Origin: Xestospongia muta
Taxonomy: Eukaryota; Porifera; Demospongiae; Haplosclerida; Petrosiidae
Length of the DNA: 64,000 nucleotides
NCBI GenBank assembly: GCA_963693285.1
Contig: OY848919.1
Location: forward strand, 10,969,461 to 11,033,460
Reading direction: 5' to 3'
In this document: positions 12,393-24,479 of the stretch, in pieces
Numbering within the stretch: the stretch's first letter is position 1
Layout: the number at the start of each line of letters is the position of its first letter
Program-made: the position numbers and the translations under genes
Notes under the pieces: generated by a model
Database searches by the model: none
Seen by the model: the letters and a program-made list of their open reading frames with translations, nothing else
What the model was told of the DNA's origin: nothing

Positions 12393-15346
12393 ATGTCAAC
12401 AATGGAGTCATATTTAGTAACTGAACTTTGTACCGCTTGTACTAGAGGTGATCTGGATAATGTCATAAGACTTATTAAACTAGGAGCTTCTCCTTGGCTA
12501 CGTGATGATCAAGGGAACACTTTATTTCACTTGTGCTGTAATTTTGTTCAATGTGGGTTAGAGTTATTAGAGTACCTTATTAGTGTCTCTGGTATTGTGA
12601 ATTGTGACTCCTTAGTTAATAATGAAGGCTCAACTCTGCTTCATTTAGCATGTTTTTCTTCTGGTAATGTAGAGTTAGTGAGGTATCTAGTCGAAGAAGT
12701 AGGTTGTGACATTAATGCTAAGGAAAACAATGACCACACTTGCCTCCACATTGCTTGTGAGAAGAATCAATTAGAAATTGTCAAGTTTCTGACTTCTAAA
12801 CCTAAATGTAATCGAGAATCTGTAAGCAAACTTGGTAATAAACCACTCCATTTAGCCTGTGGTTTATCTGGCAATGTAGAGTTAGTAAGGTTTCTAGTCG
12901 AAGAAGCAGGTTGTGACATTAATACTAAGGAAACAATGACTCCACTTCCCTCCACATTGCTTGTCAGAAGGATGAATTAGAAATTGTCAAGTTTCTGACT
13001 TCTAAACCTGAATGTATTCGAGAATTTCCAAATAAATTTGGTATAATCTACCATTTCATTTAGCCTGTAGTTTTTCTGGCATTGTGGAGTTTGTGAGATA
13101 TTTTGTAGAAGAAGCAGTTTGTGAAATTAATGCTAAGGGAGAAAATGATGAAACATCCCTCCACATAGCTAGTGTGGAGAATCAATTTAAAATTGTCAAG
13201 TTTCTGACTTCTAAACCTAAATGTATTCGAGAATCTCCAAACAAATATGGTGATCTACCATTTCATTTAGCCTGTGGTTTTTCTGGCAATGTAGAGTTAA
13301 TGACGTATCTAGTAGAAGAAGCAGGTTGTGACATTAATGCTAAGGGACAATATGAGTACACTTCCCTCCACATTGCTTGTCAGAAGGATGAATTAGAAAT
13401 TGTCAAGTTTCTGACTTCTAAACCTAAATGTAATCGAGAATCTGTAAGCAAACTTGGTAATAAACCACTCCATTTAGCCTGTGGTTTATCTGGCAATGTA
13501 GAGTTAGTAAGGTTTCTAGTCGAAGAAGCAGGTTGTGACATTAATACTAAGGAAACAATGACTCCACTTCCCTCCACATTGCTTGTCAGAAGGATGAATT
13601 AGAAATTGTCAAGTTTCTGACTTCTAAATCTAAATGCATTCAAGAATCTCCAAACAAATTTGGTGATCTACCACTCCATAGAGCCTGCGGTTTTTCTGGC
13701 AATGTGGAGTTAGTGAGGTATCTAGTAGAAGAAGCAGGTTGTGACATTAATGCTAAGGGAGAAAATTAGTACACTTCCCTCCACTGGGCTTGTGAGAAGA
13801 ATCAATTTGAAATTGTGAAGTTTCTGACTTCTAAACCTAAATGTATTCGAAAATCTGTAAACAAATTTGGTAATCTACCACTTCATAGAGCCTGTGGTTT
13901 TTCTGGCAATGTAGAGTTAGTGAGATATCTAGTTGAAGAAGCAGGTTGTGACATTAATGGTCAAGGACAAAATGACTACACTTCCCTCAACTGGACTTGT
14001 GACAAAAATCAATTGGAAATTATAAATTTCCTGACTTCTGAACCTGAATGTAATCATGAAGCTGGTGACAAAAATGGCAACAGACCACTTCATATAACAT
14101 GTATGTTTTCTGGCAATTTAGAGTTAGTGAGATATCTAGTTGAAGAAGCAGGTTGTGACATTAATGGTCAAGGACAAAATGACTACACTTCCCTCAACTG
14201 GACTTGTGACAAAAATCAATTGGAAATTATAAATTTCCTGACTTCTGAACCTGAATGTAATCATGAAGCTGGTGACAAAAATGGCAACAGACCACTTCAT
14301 ATAACATGTATGTTTTCTGGCAATGTAGACTTAGTGAGATATCTAGTTGAAGAAGCAGGTTGTGACATTAATGCTAAGGGATGTTTTGACAGGACATCCC
14401 TCCACAAGGCTTGTGAGAAAAAACAATTAGAAATTGTAAAGTTCCTGACTTCTAAACCTGAATGTAATCATGAAGCTGGCAACAAAGATGGTGACAGACC
14501 ATTTCATATAGCTTGTTTATCTACTGGCAATGTAGAGTTAGTGAGATATCTAGTCGATGAAGCAGGTTGTGACATTAATGCTAAGGGAAATAATGACTCC
14601 ACTCCCCTCCACTTGGCTTGCAGCAAAAATCAATTAGTAAAGTTCCTGACTTCTAAACCTGAATGTAATCATGAAGCTGGCAACAAAGATGGTGACAGAC
14701 CACTTCATATAGCTTGTTATCTACTGGCAATGTAGAGTTAGTGAGATATCTAGTCGATGAAGCAGGTTGTGACATTAATGCTAAGGGGAATAATGACTCC
14801 ACTCCCCTCCACTTGGCTTGCAGCAAAAATCAATTAGTAAAGTTTCTGACTTCTAAACCTGAAAGTAATTACGAAGCTGTCGACAAAAATGGTGACAGAC
14901 CACTTCATATAGCTTGTTTACCTACTGACAATGTAGACTTAGTTAGATATCTAGTTGAAGAAGCAGGTTGTGACATTAATTCTAAAACAGGCAATGGCAA
15001 ATTTCCTCTACAGGTTGCCCTTGATATGAAGAACTTTAATCTTGTCAAATATTTAACTGCTCGTCCTGAATGTCATACTGTAGATCTTATCTGTAATGAT
15101 AATAGATTACAAAGATTAGTTGATCATCACAACAAGTTCCAACTAGCAATAAAAAGTACTGGAGTAACTTATTTACGAGTTGTTAAATGTATCTTAACAG
15201 GACCACCAGGTACTGGTAAGAGTACCTTGAAAAAGAGGCTACTCAATGAGACTCTTGTGGAACCATCTCATGGTACTGGTGTGGTTGATTTCAATCATTT
15301 GTTTGCCAGATCTTTGAAGTCTGCTAATAACAAACGTATTGAATGA
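12393..15346 (+). pseudogene. Broken, 3'-truncated ankyrin-Roc family member
   Basis: The start MSTMESYLVTELCT matches genes B and F. Ankyrin units of the family's 207-bp type follow, but the frame is lost several times: a 1-nt deletion near 12936, a 2-nt insertion near 13040, the same 1-nt deletion again near 13558, an in-frame TAG at about 13767, and a 1-nt deletion near 14717. Some units lack two residues (KNQLVKF instead of KNQLEIVKF). The frame then reaches an intact P-loop (GPPGTGKSTLKKR, near 15200-15240). Similarity ends at about 15290, directly after the conserved GVVD, with a switch to unrelated sequence and a stop at 15344-15346. There is no G3, G4, COR or death-fold region, so a functional ROCO protein is not possible; short ankyrin-only peptides could still be made. 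It may supply sequence to its neighbours by gene conversion (inference). Confidence 0.88.
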
Positions 15347-16462
15347 ATGCTGATATATGCACTATAACTACTGAGATTTAATTTTCATTGTTTAAATATG
15401 TGTAATTGTTTCTAAGTAATCATTGAAATTGGTATACCAACGCATTACCGTAGTATGAGGAAAGATATAATGAAACATCAACTCCACATTAAATACTATG
15501 GACATATGTATAAACAAATCAGATCCAGTGTACATATCTCATCCTAGATATATGTTTGTGCTTAGACCCTTTATATACGAAATTAATTATTGTGGGCATA
15601 TCTATTAAATACTAAATTAAATATTGACTAAGGATACTTCATAGAAAGTTACGTCTCTGTTGTGTTAGAGCGTTCTTGTTGTTATACTTGTCCTACATGC
15701 AAGATCATTTAGGCGTTTATAATAGACTGAATACTTGAAGAACCATTTCTAGTTGTCAACATTTACAAGCGAGTTTGTTAGAATATAGGGTTTATGCACT
15801 CGTGTGTATTATTTCATAACTTCTGACCACTATTGTAGTTACAAAATACTTTTATAGTAGTTAAACAAGTGTTTACAGGTTGCTAGAATGTACAAAGATG
15901 AGAAAATAACCATTGCTTTGGACGTTTTATAGAAAAGAAAGAAATCCATTGATTTGAAAGGCAGGCACGCTTGGGTTCACTATTAATTAGCAAGAAATAA
16001 CTACTGGCTGTATATTTTATATTATACTATACACTATAGTTGTTTTAATAGAAAATTTGAGTTAGTTAGCTATAAGATTTCTACTAAAAAAGAGCAAACT
16101 TGTTGGATGTAAAAATACGTCTACTGTATTAACGTGCACATTATAAATGATGCTTTTTACATCTATCTTGTATAAAGGATTAGTAAACATGTATGGAACT
16201 TAATTGCCTTTCCGAATGCTAAATTTTCTCAATTGGCTATTAAAATATTTCCATTACAATAATAAGCAAACAAGTAAATAAAACATTAAAGATATTCTCC
16301 AACTATCTAAATAATGACAATAACACATTGCAATTGTTCTTGTCACAACACACTATATCAACTGTACAGTACCAGCAACGTGGTTGGCTAGAATCTAGTC
16401 AAATTATCACTTAGTTTATTGATGGATATCATTACTAGACTTGTTATGTTTTTACAGTAACC
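15347..16462. other. Intergenic/upstream region of gene B
   Basis: AT-rich, no supported gene. The last bases before the gene B start (TTATGTTTTTACAG followed by TAACC) form a splice acceptor, so a 5' UTR intron probably ends at about 16457. The same acceptor precedes the starts at 12393 and 52642. I could not place the donor or the promoter. Confidence 0.5.
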
Positions 16463-19400
16463 ATGTCAACAATGGAGTCATATTTAGTAACTGAATTTTG
16501 TACTGCTTGTACTAGAGGTGATCTGGATAATGTCAAGAGACTTATTGAACTAGGAGCTTCTCCTTGGATACGTGATGATCAAGAGAACACTTTATTTCAC
16601 TTGTGCTGTAGTTCTGTTCAATGTGGGTTAGAGGTTTTAGAGTACCTTATTAGTGTCTCTGGTATTGTTAATTGTGGCTCCTTAGTTAATAATGAGGGCT
16701 CAACTCTGCTTCATTTAGCATGTATCAGTGGTAAACTTGAGTTTGTTCGATTGTTATTTGTTCAGCATCAAGATGGTTTCGAGTCATGTCATGACATACA
16801 TGGACACACCCCTCTTTATTATGCTTGTATAAATCAACATCTAGACATTGTTTCATTTGTTTGTAGTCAAGACACTGTACTATCTCCAGATGATATCTAT
16901 CAGTGTGTGAAAGTTTCAAGTTGGGAAATAATGAGACTGTTACTTAAGAAAATATCTTTTAGAAATTTCATGGACAGAGTAATTGAAGAGAATCACGTGG
17001 CCTTAGCTAATCTTGTAATCAAAGATAAAGTTGTACAGTTGCTTGATGTTACACCATTGTTTCCTTTACATTACTCTGTTTCATTAGGTGATGTAAAGAT
17101 TGTTAAATATCTCATTAATACCATTAAATATAATATAGAGAGCATAGACAATGATAGCAACAGACCACTTCATATAGCATGTTCATCTTCTGGCAATGTA
17201 GAGTTAGTGAGGTATCTAGTGGAAGAAGCAGGTTGTGACATTAATGCTAAGGAAGAAAAGGACTCTATTTCCCTCCACATAGCTTGTGAGAAGAATCAAT
17301 TGGAAATTGTCAAGTTTCTTACTTCTAAACCTGAATGTAATCGAGAATCTCCAGACAAATTCGATAATAGACCACTTCACGTAGCATGTAGTTTGTCTGG
17401 CAATGTAGAGTTAGTGAAGTATTTAGTTGAAGAAGCAGGTTGTGACATTAATGCTAAGGGAAATAATGACTGCACTTCTCTCCACATAGCTTGTTTGAAG
17501 AATCAATTAGAAATTGTCAAGTTTCTTACTTCTAAACCTGAATGTAATAGAGAATCTCCAGACAAGTTCGATTATAGACCACTTCACGTAGCATGTGATT
17601 TGTCTGGCAATGTAGAGTTAGTGAAGTATTTAGTTGAAGAAGCAGGTTGTGACATTAATGCTAAGGGACAAAATGAGTACACTTCCCTCCACATAGCTTG
17701 TGAGAAGAATCAATTAGAAATTGTCAAGTTTCTTACTTCTAAACCTGAATGTAATCGAGAATCTCCAAACAAATTCGATAATAGACCACTTCACGTAGCA
17801 TGTGATTTGTCTGGCAATGTAGAGTTAGTGAGGTATTTAGTTGAAGAAGCAGGTTGTGACATTAATGCTATGGGAAATAATGACTACACTTCTCTCCACA
17901 TAGCTTGTTTGAAGAATCAATTAGAAATTGTCAAGTTTCTTACTTCTAAACCTGAATGTAATCGAGAATCTCCAAACAAGTTCGATAATAGACCACTTCA
18001 CGTAGCATGTAGTTTGTCTGGCAATGTAGAGTTAGTGAGGTATCTAGTTGAAGAAGCAGGTTGTACCATTAATGCTAAGGAACAAAATGAGTACACTTCC
18101 CTCCACATAGCTTGTGAGAAGAATCAATTAGAAATTGTCAAGTTTCTTACTTCTAAACCTGAATGTAATAGAGAATCTCCAAACAAGTTTGATAATAGAC
18201 CACTTCACGTAGCATGTGATTTGTCTGGCAATGTAGAGTTAGTGAAGTATTTAGTTGAAGAAGCAGGTTGTGACATTAATGCTAAGGGAAATAATGACTG
18301 CACTTCTCTCCACATAGCTTGTTTGAAGAATCAATTAGAAATTGTCAAGTTTCTTACTTCTAAACCTGAATGTAATCGAGAATCTCCAGACAAGTTTGAT
18401 AATAGACCACTTGACGTAGCATGTGGTTTTTCTGGCAATGTAGAGTTAGTGAGGTATTTAGTTGAAGAAGCAGGTTGTACCATTAATGCTAAGGGACAAA
18501 ATGAGTACACTTCCCTCCACATAGCTTGTGGGAAGAATCAATTAGAAATTGTCAAGTTTCTTACTTCTAAACCTGAATGTAATCGAGAATCTCCAAACAA
18601 GTTCGATAATAGACCACTTCACATAGCATGTGATTTGTCTGGCAATGTAGAGTTAGTGAGGTATTTAGTTGAAGAAGCAGGTTGTACCATTAATGCTAAG
18701 GGACAAAATGAGTACACTTCCCTCCACATAGCTTGTGGGAAGAATCAATTAGAAATTGTCAAGTTTCTTACTTCTAAACCTGAATGTAATCGAGAATCTC
18801 CAAACAAGTTCGATAATAGACCACTTCACATAGCATGTGATTTGTCTGGCAATGTAGAGTTAGTGAAGTATTTAGTTGAAGAAGCAGGTTGTGACATTAA
18901 TGCTAAGGGACAAAATGAGTACACTTCCCTCCACATAGCTTGTGGGAAGAATCAATTAGAAATTGTCAAGTTTCTTACTTCTAAACCTGAATGTAATAGA
19001 GAATCTCCAAACAAGTTCGTTAATAGACCACTTCACGTAGCATGTGATTTGTCTGGCAATGTAGAGTTAGTGAGGTATTTAGTTGAAGAAGCAGGTTGTG
19101 ACATTAATGCTAAGGGAAATAATGACTGCACTTCTCTCCACATAGCTTGTGGGAAGAATCAATTAGAAATTGTCAAGTTTCTTACTTCTAAACCTGAATG
19201 TAATCGAGAATCTCCAAACAAGTTCGATTATAGACCACTTCACGTAACATGTGATTTGTCTGGCAATGTAGAGTTAGTGAAATATTTAGTTGAAGAAGCA
19301 GGTTGTGACATTAATGCTAAGGGACAAAATGAGTACACTTCCCTCCACATAGCTTGTTTGAAGAATCAATTGGAAATTGTCAAGTTTCTTACTTCTAAAC

Positions 19401-22400
19401 CTGAATGTAATCGAGAATCTCCAGACAAGTTTGATAATAGACCACTTGACGTAGCATGTGGTTTTTCTGGCAATGTAGAGTTAGTGAGGTATTTAGTTGA
19501 AGAAGCAGGTTGTAACATTAATGCTAAGGGACAATATGAGTACACTTCCCTCCACATAGCTTGTGAGAAGAATCAATTAGAAATTGTCAAGTTTCTTACT
19601 TCTAAACCTGAATGTAATCGAGAATCTCCAGACAAGTTCGATGATAGACCACTTCACATAGCCTGTAGTTTGTCTGGCAATGTAGAGTTAGTGAAGTATT
19701 TAGTTGAAGACGCAGGTTGTGACATTAATGCTAAGGGAAATAATGACTACACTTCCCTCCATATAGCTTGTGAGAAGAATCAATTAGAAATTGTCAAGTT
19801 TCTTACTTCTAAACCTGAATGTAATCGAGAATCTCCAAACAAGTTCGATGATAGACCACTTCACGTAGCATGTGATTTGTCTGGCAATGTAGAGCTAGTG
19901 AAGTATTTAGTAGAAGAAGCAGGTTGTGACATTAATGCTAAGGAACAAAATGAGTACACTTCCCTCCACATAGCTTGTGAGAAGAATCAATTAGAAATTG
20001 TCAAGTTTCTTACTTCTAAACCTGAATGTAATCGAGAATCTCCAAACAAGTTCGTTAATAGACCACTTCACGTAGCATGTGGTTTGTCTGGCAATGTAGA
20101 GTTAGTGAGGTATTTAGTTGAAGAAGCAGGTTGTGACATTAATGCTAAGGGACAAAATGAGTACACTTCCCTCCACATAGCTTGTGAGAAGAATCAATTA
20201 GAAATTGTCAAGTTTCTTACTTCTAAACCTGAATGTAATCGAGAATCTCCAAACAAGTTCGTTAATAGACCACTTCACGTAGCATGTGGTTTGTCTGGCA
20301 ATGTAGAGTTAGTGAGGTATTTAGTTGAAGAAGCAGGTTGTGACATTAATGCTAAGGGACAAAATGAGTACACTTCCCTCCACATAGCTTGTGGGAAGAA
20401 TCAATTAGAAATTGTCAAGTTTCTTACTTCTAAACCTGAATGTAATCGAGAATCTCCAGACAAGTTCGATAATAGACCACTTCACGTAGCATGTGATTTG
20501 TCTGGCAATGTAGAGTTAGTGAGGTATTTAGTTGAAGAAGCAGGTTGTGACATTAATGCTAAGGGAAATAATGACTGCACTTCTCTCCACATAGCTGGTT
20601 TGAAGAATCAATTGGAAATTGTCAAGTTTCTTACTTCTAAACCTGAATGTAATCAAGAATGTCCAGACAAGTTCGATTATAGACCACTTCGCGTAGCATG
20701 TGGTTTGTCTGGCAATGTAGAGTTTGTGAGGTATTTAGTTGAAGAAGCAGGTTGTGACATTAATGCTAAGGGACAAATTGAGTACACTTCCCTCCACATA
20801 GCTTGTGGGAAGAATCAATTGGAAATTGTCAAGTTTCTTACTTCTAAACCTGAATGTAATCGAGAATCTCCAGACAAGTTCGATAATAGACCACTTCACG
20901 TAGCATGTGGTTTTTCTGGCAATGTAGAGTTAGTGAGGTATTTAGTTGAAGAAGCAGGTTGTAACATTAATGCTAAGGGACAATATGAGTACACTTCCCT
21001 CCACATAGCTTGTGAGGAGAATCAATTAGAAATTGTCAAGTTTCTTACTTCTAAACCTGAATGTAATCGAGAATCTCCAAACAAGTTTGATAATAGACCA
21101 CTTCACGTAGCATGTGATTTGTCTGGCAATATAGAGTTAGTGAAGTATTTAGTTGAAGAAGCAGGTTGTGACATTAATGCTAAGGGACAAAATGAGTACA
21201 CTTCCCTCCACATAGCTTGTTTGAAGAATCAATTAGAAATTGTCAAGTTTCTTACTTCTAAACCTGAATGTAATCGAGAATCTCCAGACAAGTTCGATAA
21301 TAGACCATTTCACGTAGCATGTAGTTTGTCTGGCAATGTAGAGTTAGTGAAGTATTTAGTTGAAGAAGCAGGTTGTGACATTAATGCTAAGGGACAAAAT
21401 GAGTACACTTCCCTCCACATAGCTTGTGGGAAGAATCAATTAGAAATTGTCAAGTTTCTTACTTCTAAACCTGAATGTAATCGAGAATCTCCAGACAAGT
21501 TCGATAATAGACCATTTCACGTAGCATGTAGTTTGTCTGGCAATGTAGAGTTAGTGAAGTATTTAGTTGAAGAAGCAGGTTGTGACATTAATGCTAAGGG
21601 ACAAAATGAGTCCACTTCCCTCCACATAGCTTGTGAGAAGAATCAATTGGAAATTGTCAAGTTTCTTACTTCTAAACCTGAATGTAATCGAGAATCTCCA
21701 AACAAGTTCGATAATAGACCACTTCACGTAGCATGTAGTTTGTCTGGCAATGTAGAGTTAGTGAAGTATTTAGTTGAAGAAGCAGGTTGTGACATTAATG
21801 CTAAGGGAAATAATGACTGCACTTCTCTCCACTTGGCTTGTGAGAAGAATCAATTAGAAATTGTCAAGTTTCTTACTTCTAAACCCGAATGTAATCGAGA
21901 ATCTCCAGACAAGTTCGAATGTAGACCACTTCACATAGCATGTAGTTTGTCTGGTGATGTAGACTTAGTGAGGTATTTAGTCGAAGAAGCAGGTTGTGAC
22001 ATTAATGCTAAGGATCACTCAGATCGTTTTCCTTTACAAATTGCTTGTAATTTAAAGAACAAACCTCTGGTTAAATATTTTATTAGTCGTCCAGAATGTC
22101 AAACACTTGTGTCATTGATTGATACAAATTACGATGATGAATTACAAAGTTTGCTAGAGCACCACAAAAAATTTCAACAAGCATTGAAAAGCAATGGAGG
22201 GATACGTCTATGTGCTGTAAAATGTATATTAACTGGACCACCAGGTGCTGGTAAAAGTACATTGAAGAAGAGGTTACTCAATGAGACTCTTTTAGAACCT
22301 TGTAACAGTACTGGTGTGGTAGATTCAGCCATACAAGTTAAATCATTTCGTAAACTGCAACAAGAAAATGCCATAGTCTCTGGACTAGAAGATAGTCTTT

Positions 22401-24440
22401 GCAAATGGAAAAAACATGAATTAGATGAAGAAGCTGTTTATCTTTTTGAAAAAGTATTAAGTAGTACTTTATCAAAGCCTGTCTCTAGTGATATTAACAT
22501 TTGCAACTCTTCAACTGTTAATTCTGAAAACATTGAAACACAAGATGACATTGTGACTTATATACACAATAACAATGAAAGTAGTGACAGTAACTACATG
22601 ACTTTAGACCTCGTTAATGAAAGGCCAGTTATACCTTCAAATGTAAAAGCTGTTCAAACTTTATCTGAAACTGTACAAAGTACTTATGTTATTAACAGAG
22701 CAAAGTTGGAGGACACAGATACATCAGAACAGATCAATGAAAGTAGCCATGCTTTGTTGCACATCATTGATACTGGAGGACAACCTGAATTTCATGAGAT
22801 CTTACCAGCACTTATTACTGGTCCAGCTATCAATTTACTTACCTTTAAACTTACAGATGACATAAGAAGTTGTTTCAAAATCACTTATAGATCAAGCAAT
22901 GGTGATTTAGAACCTTATGAATCATCATTTATTCTTGAGGAAGCTATTTTTCGTTCGTTAGCCAGTATAGCTTGTTTAAGACAAAACACAATTGGATGGA
23001 CATTTAATGAATTACCAGTTAAAGATGACTCAGAACCTGCTGCATTTCTCATTGCTACTCACAGAGATTGTGTTGATGAAAGTAAAGTGGCTGAAGTTAA
23101 TGAACAACTTAAATTGAAGATTCGAAACAGTGTTGAACTATTTCATCAGAATCTGGTCCAATTTTCGAATAAAGAGCAGGTTATTTTTGCTCTTGATACA
23201 ATTAGAGACCAAGAGAATATTGAACATTTACGAACAGCTTTACATAATGTCATGTTGACAAACTTTAATGAGTTACATATTCCAGTATCATGGTGTAGTT
23301 TTAATGTATTGTTACGAAAGAGTGAGAAGTCTATTTTCAGATTAGATGCTTGTTATAAGCTTGCTCAGAAGTGTGGTATATCTGGTAGAGATGAGTTCAT
23401 GTCAGCATTGTGGTTTTTACATCACAGAGTGGGTAGCATCATGTATTACCCTGAGGTTATGGAATTAAAAGACATAGTCATCACTGATCTTCAACTTGTT
23501 TTTGATCATGTCACCCGATTAATCACATCCAGCTTTACTTTCAGAGGAATACAAAGACCTGGTAGTGAAGAAAGGTTTCGTACTATAGGCCAATTCTCAG
23601 AGTCAACTCTAAGAAGGCTTTTTTTAAGAAATGATGATCTTCTGACTCCACTAAAACTTGTATCTCTACTAAAGCATCTTCATATTATAGCTGGTCCTAT
23701 GAAAGGTCTTGAAAATGAGAAATATTACTTTTTGCCTTGTGCTCTTAAGCCTACTACCCTTGAACAAGAACATGAAGACCCCTCCTTGTTTCCTGCTCCA
23801 TTGTTAATCTACTTTGAATGTGGTTACTGTCCTGTAGGTATGTTCTGTTGTTTAGTAGTTCATTTAATAAGCACAACACAGCAGTCAGAACTGAAATGGA
23901 CATTAGATAAACCACCTCACTATCGCAACAGGATAACCTTCTTAGTTGGTAAATGTTATGACAAAATCACTCTTATTAGTCGAGCTACTTACTTTGAAAT
24001 ATTGATCAATCGTATACCCAAAATGAGTGAAATCTTACCTTTATCAAAACTCTGTTTAGCTGTGTATAAAACTCTTAACAACAGTATACAAATGGTAACT
24101 GAATCTCTACATTATACAAACAAGATACTCCACTTTTTTGGTTTTGCCTGTACTATTTGTCAATGTTGTCGCTCTCATCCTGCAATATGTGAATATGATA
24201 ATCCAGTAGCTGCTAAATGTGTCTATGGAAGAGATGTTTTACCTTTAATGGAGAAACATGCTATTTGGTTTGATAAGGTAGAGTTTATCTATTAAAGTAT
24301 AATGTTTTAATTCATTGTTAGCAGGTTCCCATTATACCAGCTAAAGTACAATTTAGTTCAAATTCGTCTGAGTCTGTATCAGGTATGCATTAGACAATTT
24401 ATATGTTAATAAGACTTCAGAACATACACAGTTATAGATG

Positions 24441-24479
<39 letters not shown>

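Noticed and set aside
18331..19557. Antisense open frames inside the ankyrin array (for example 18331-18522 and 19366-19557)
   Set aside because: They are the same reverse-strand frame repeated by the array periodicity, with no domain and no independent start context.
17160..22020. Regular 207-bp repeats as a CRISPR-like array or satellite
   Set aside because: The repeats are contiguous, lack spacers, and encode ankyrin repeats in one frame throughout.
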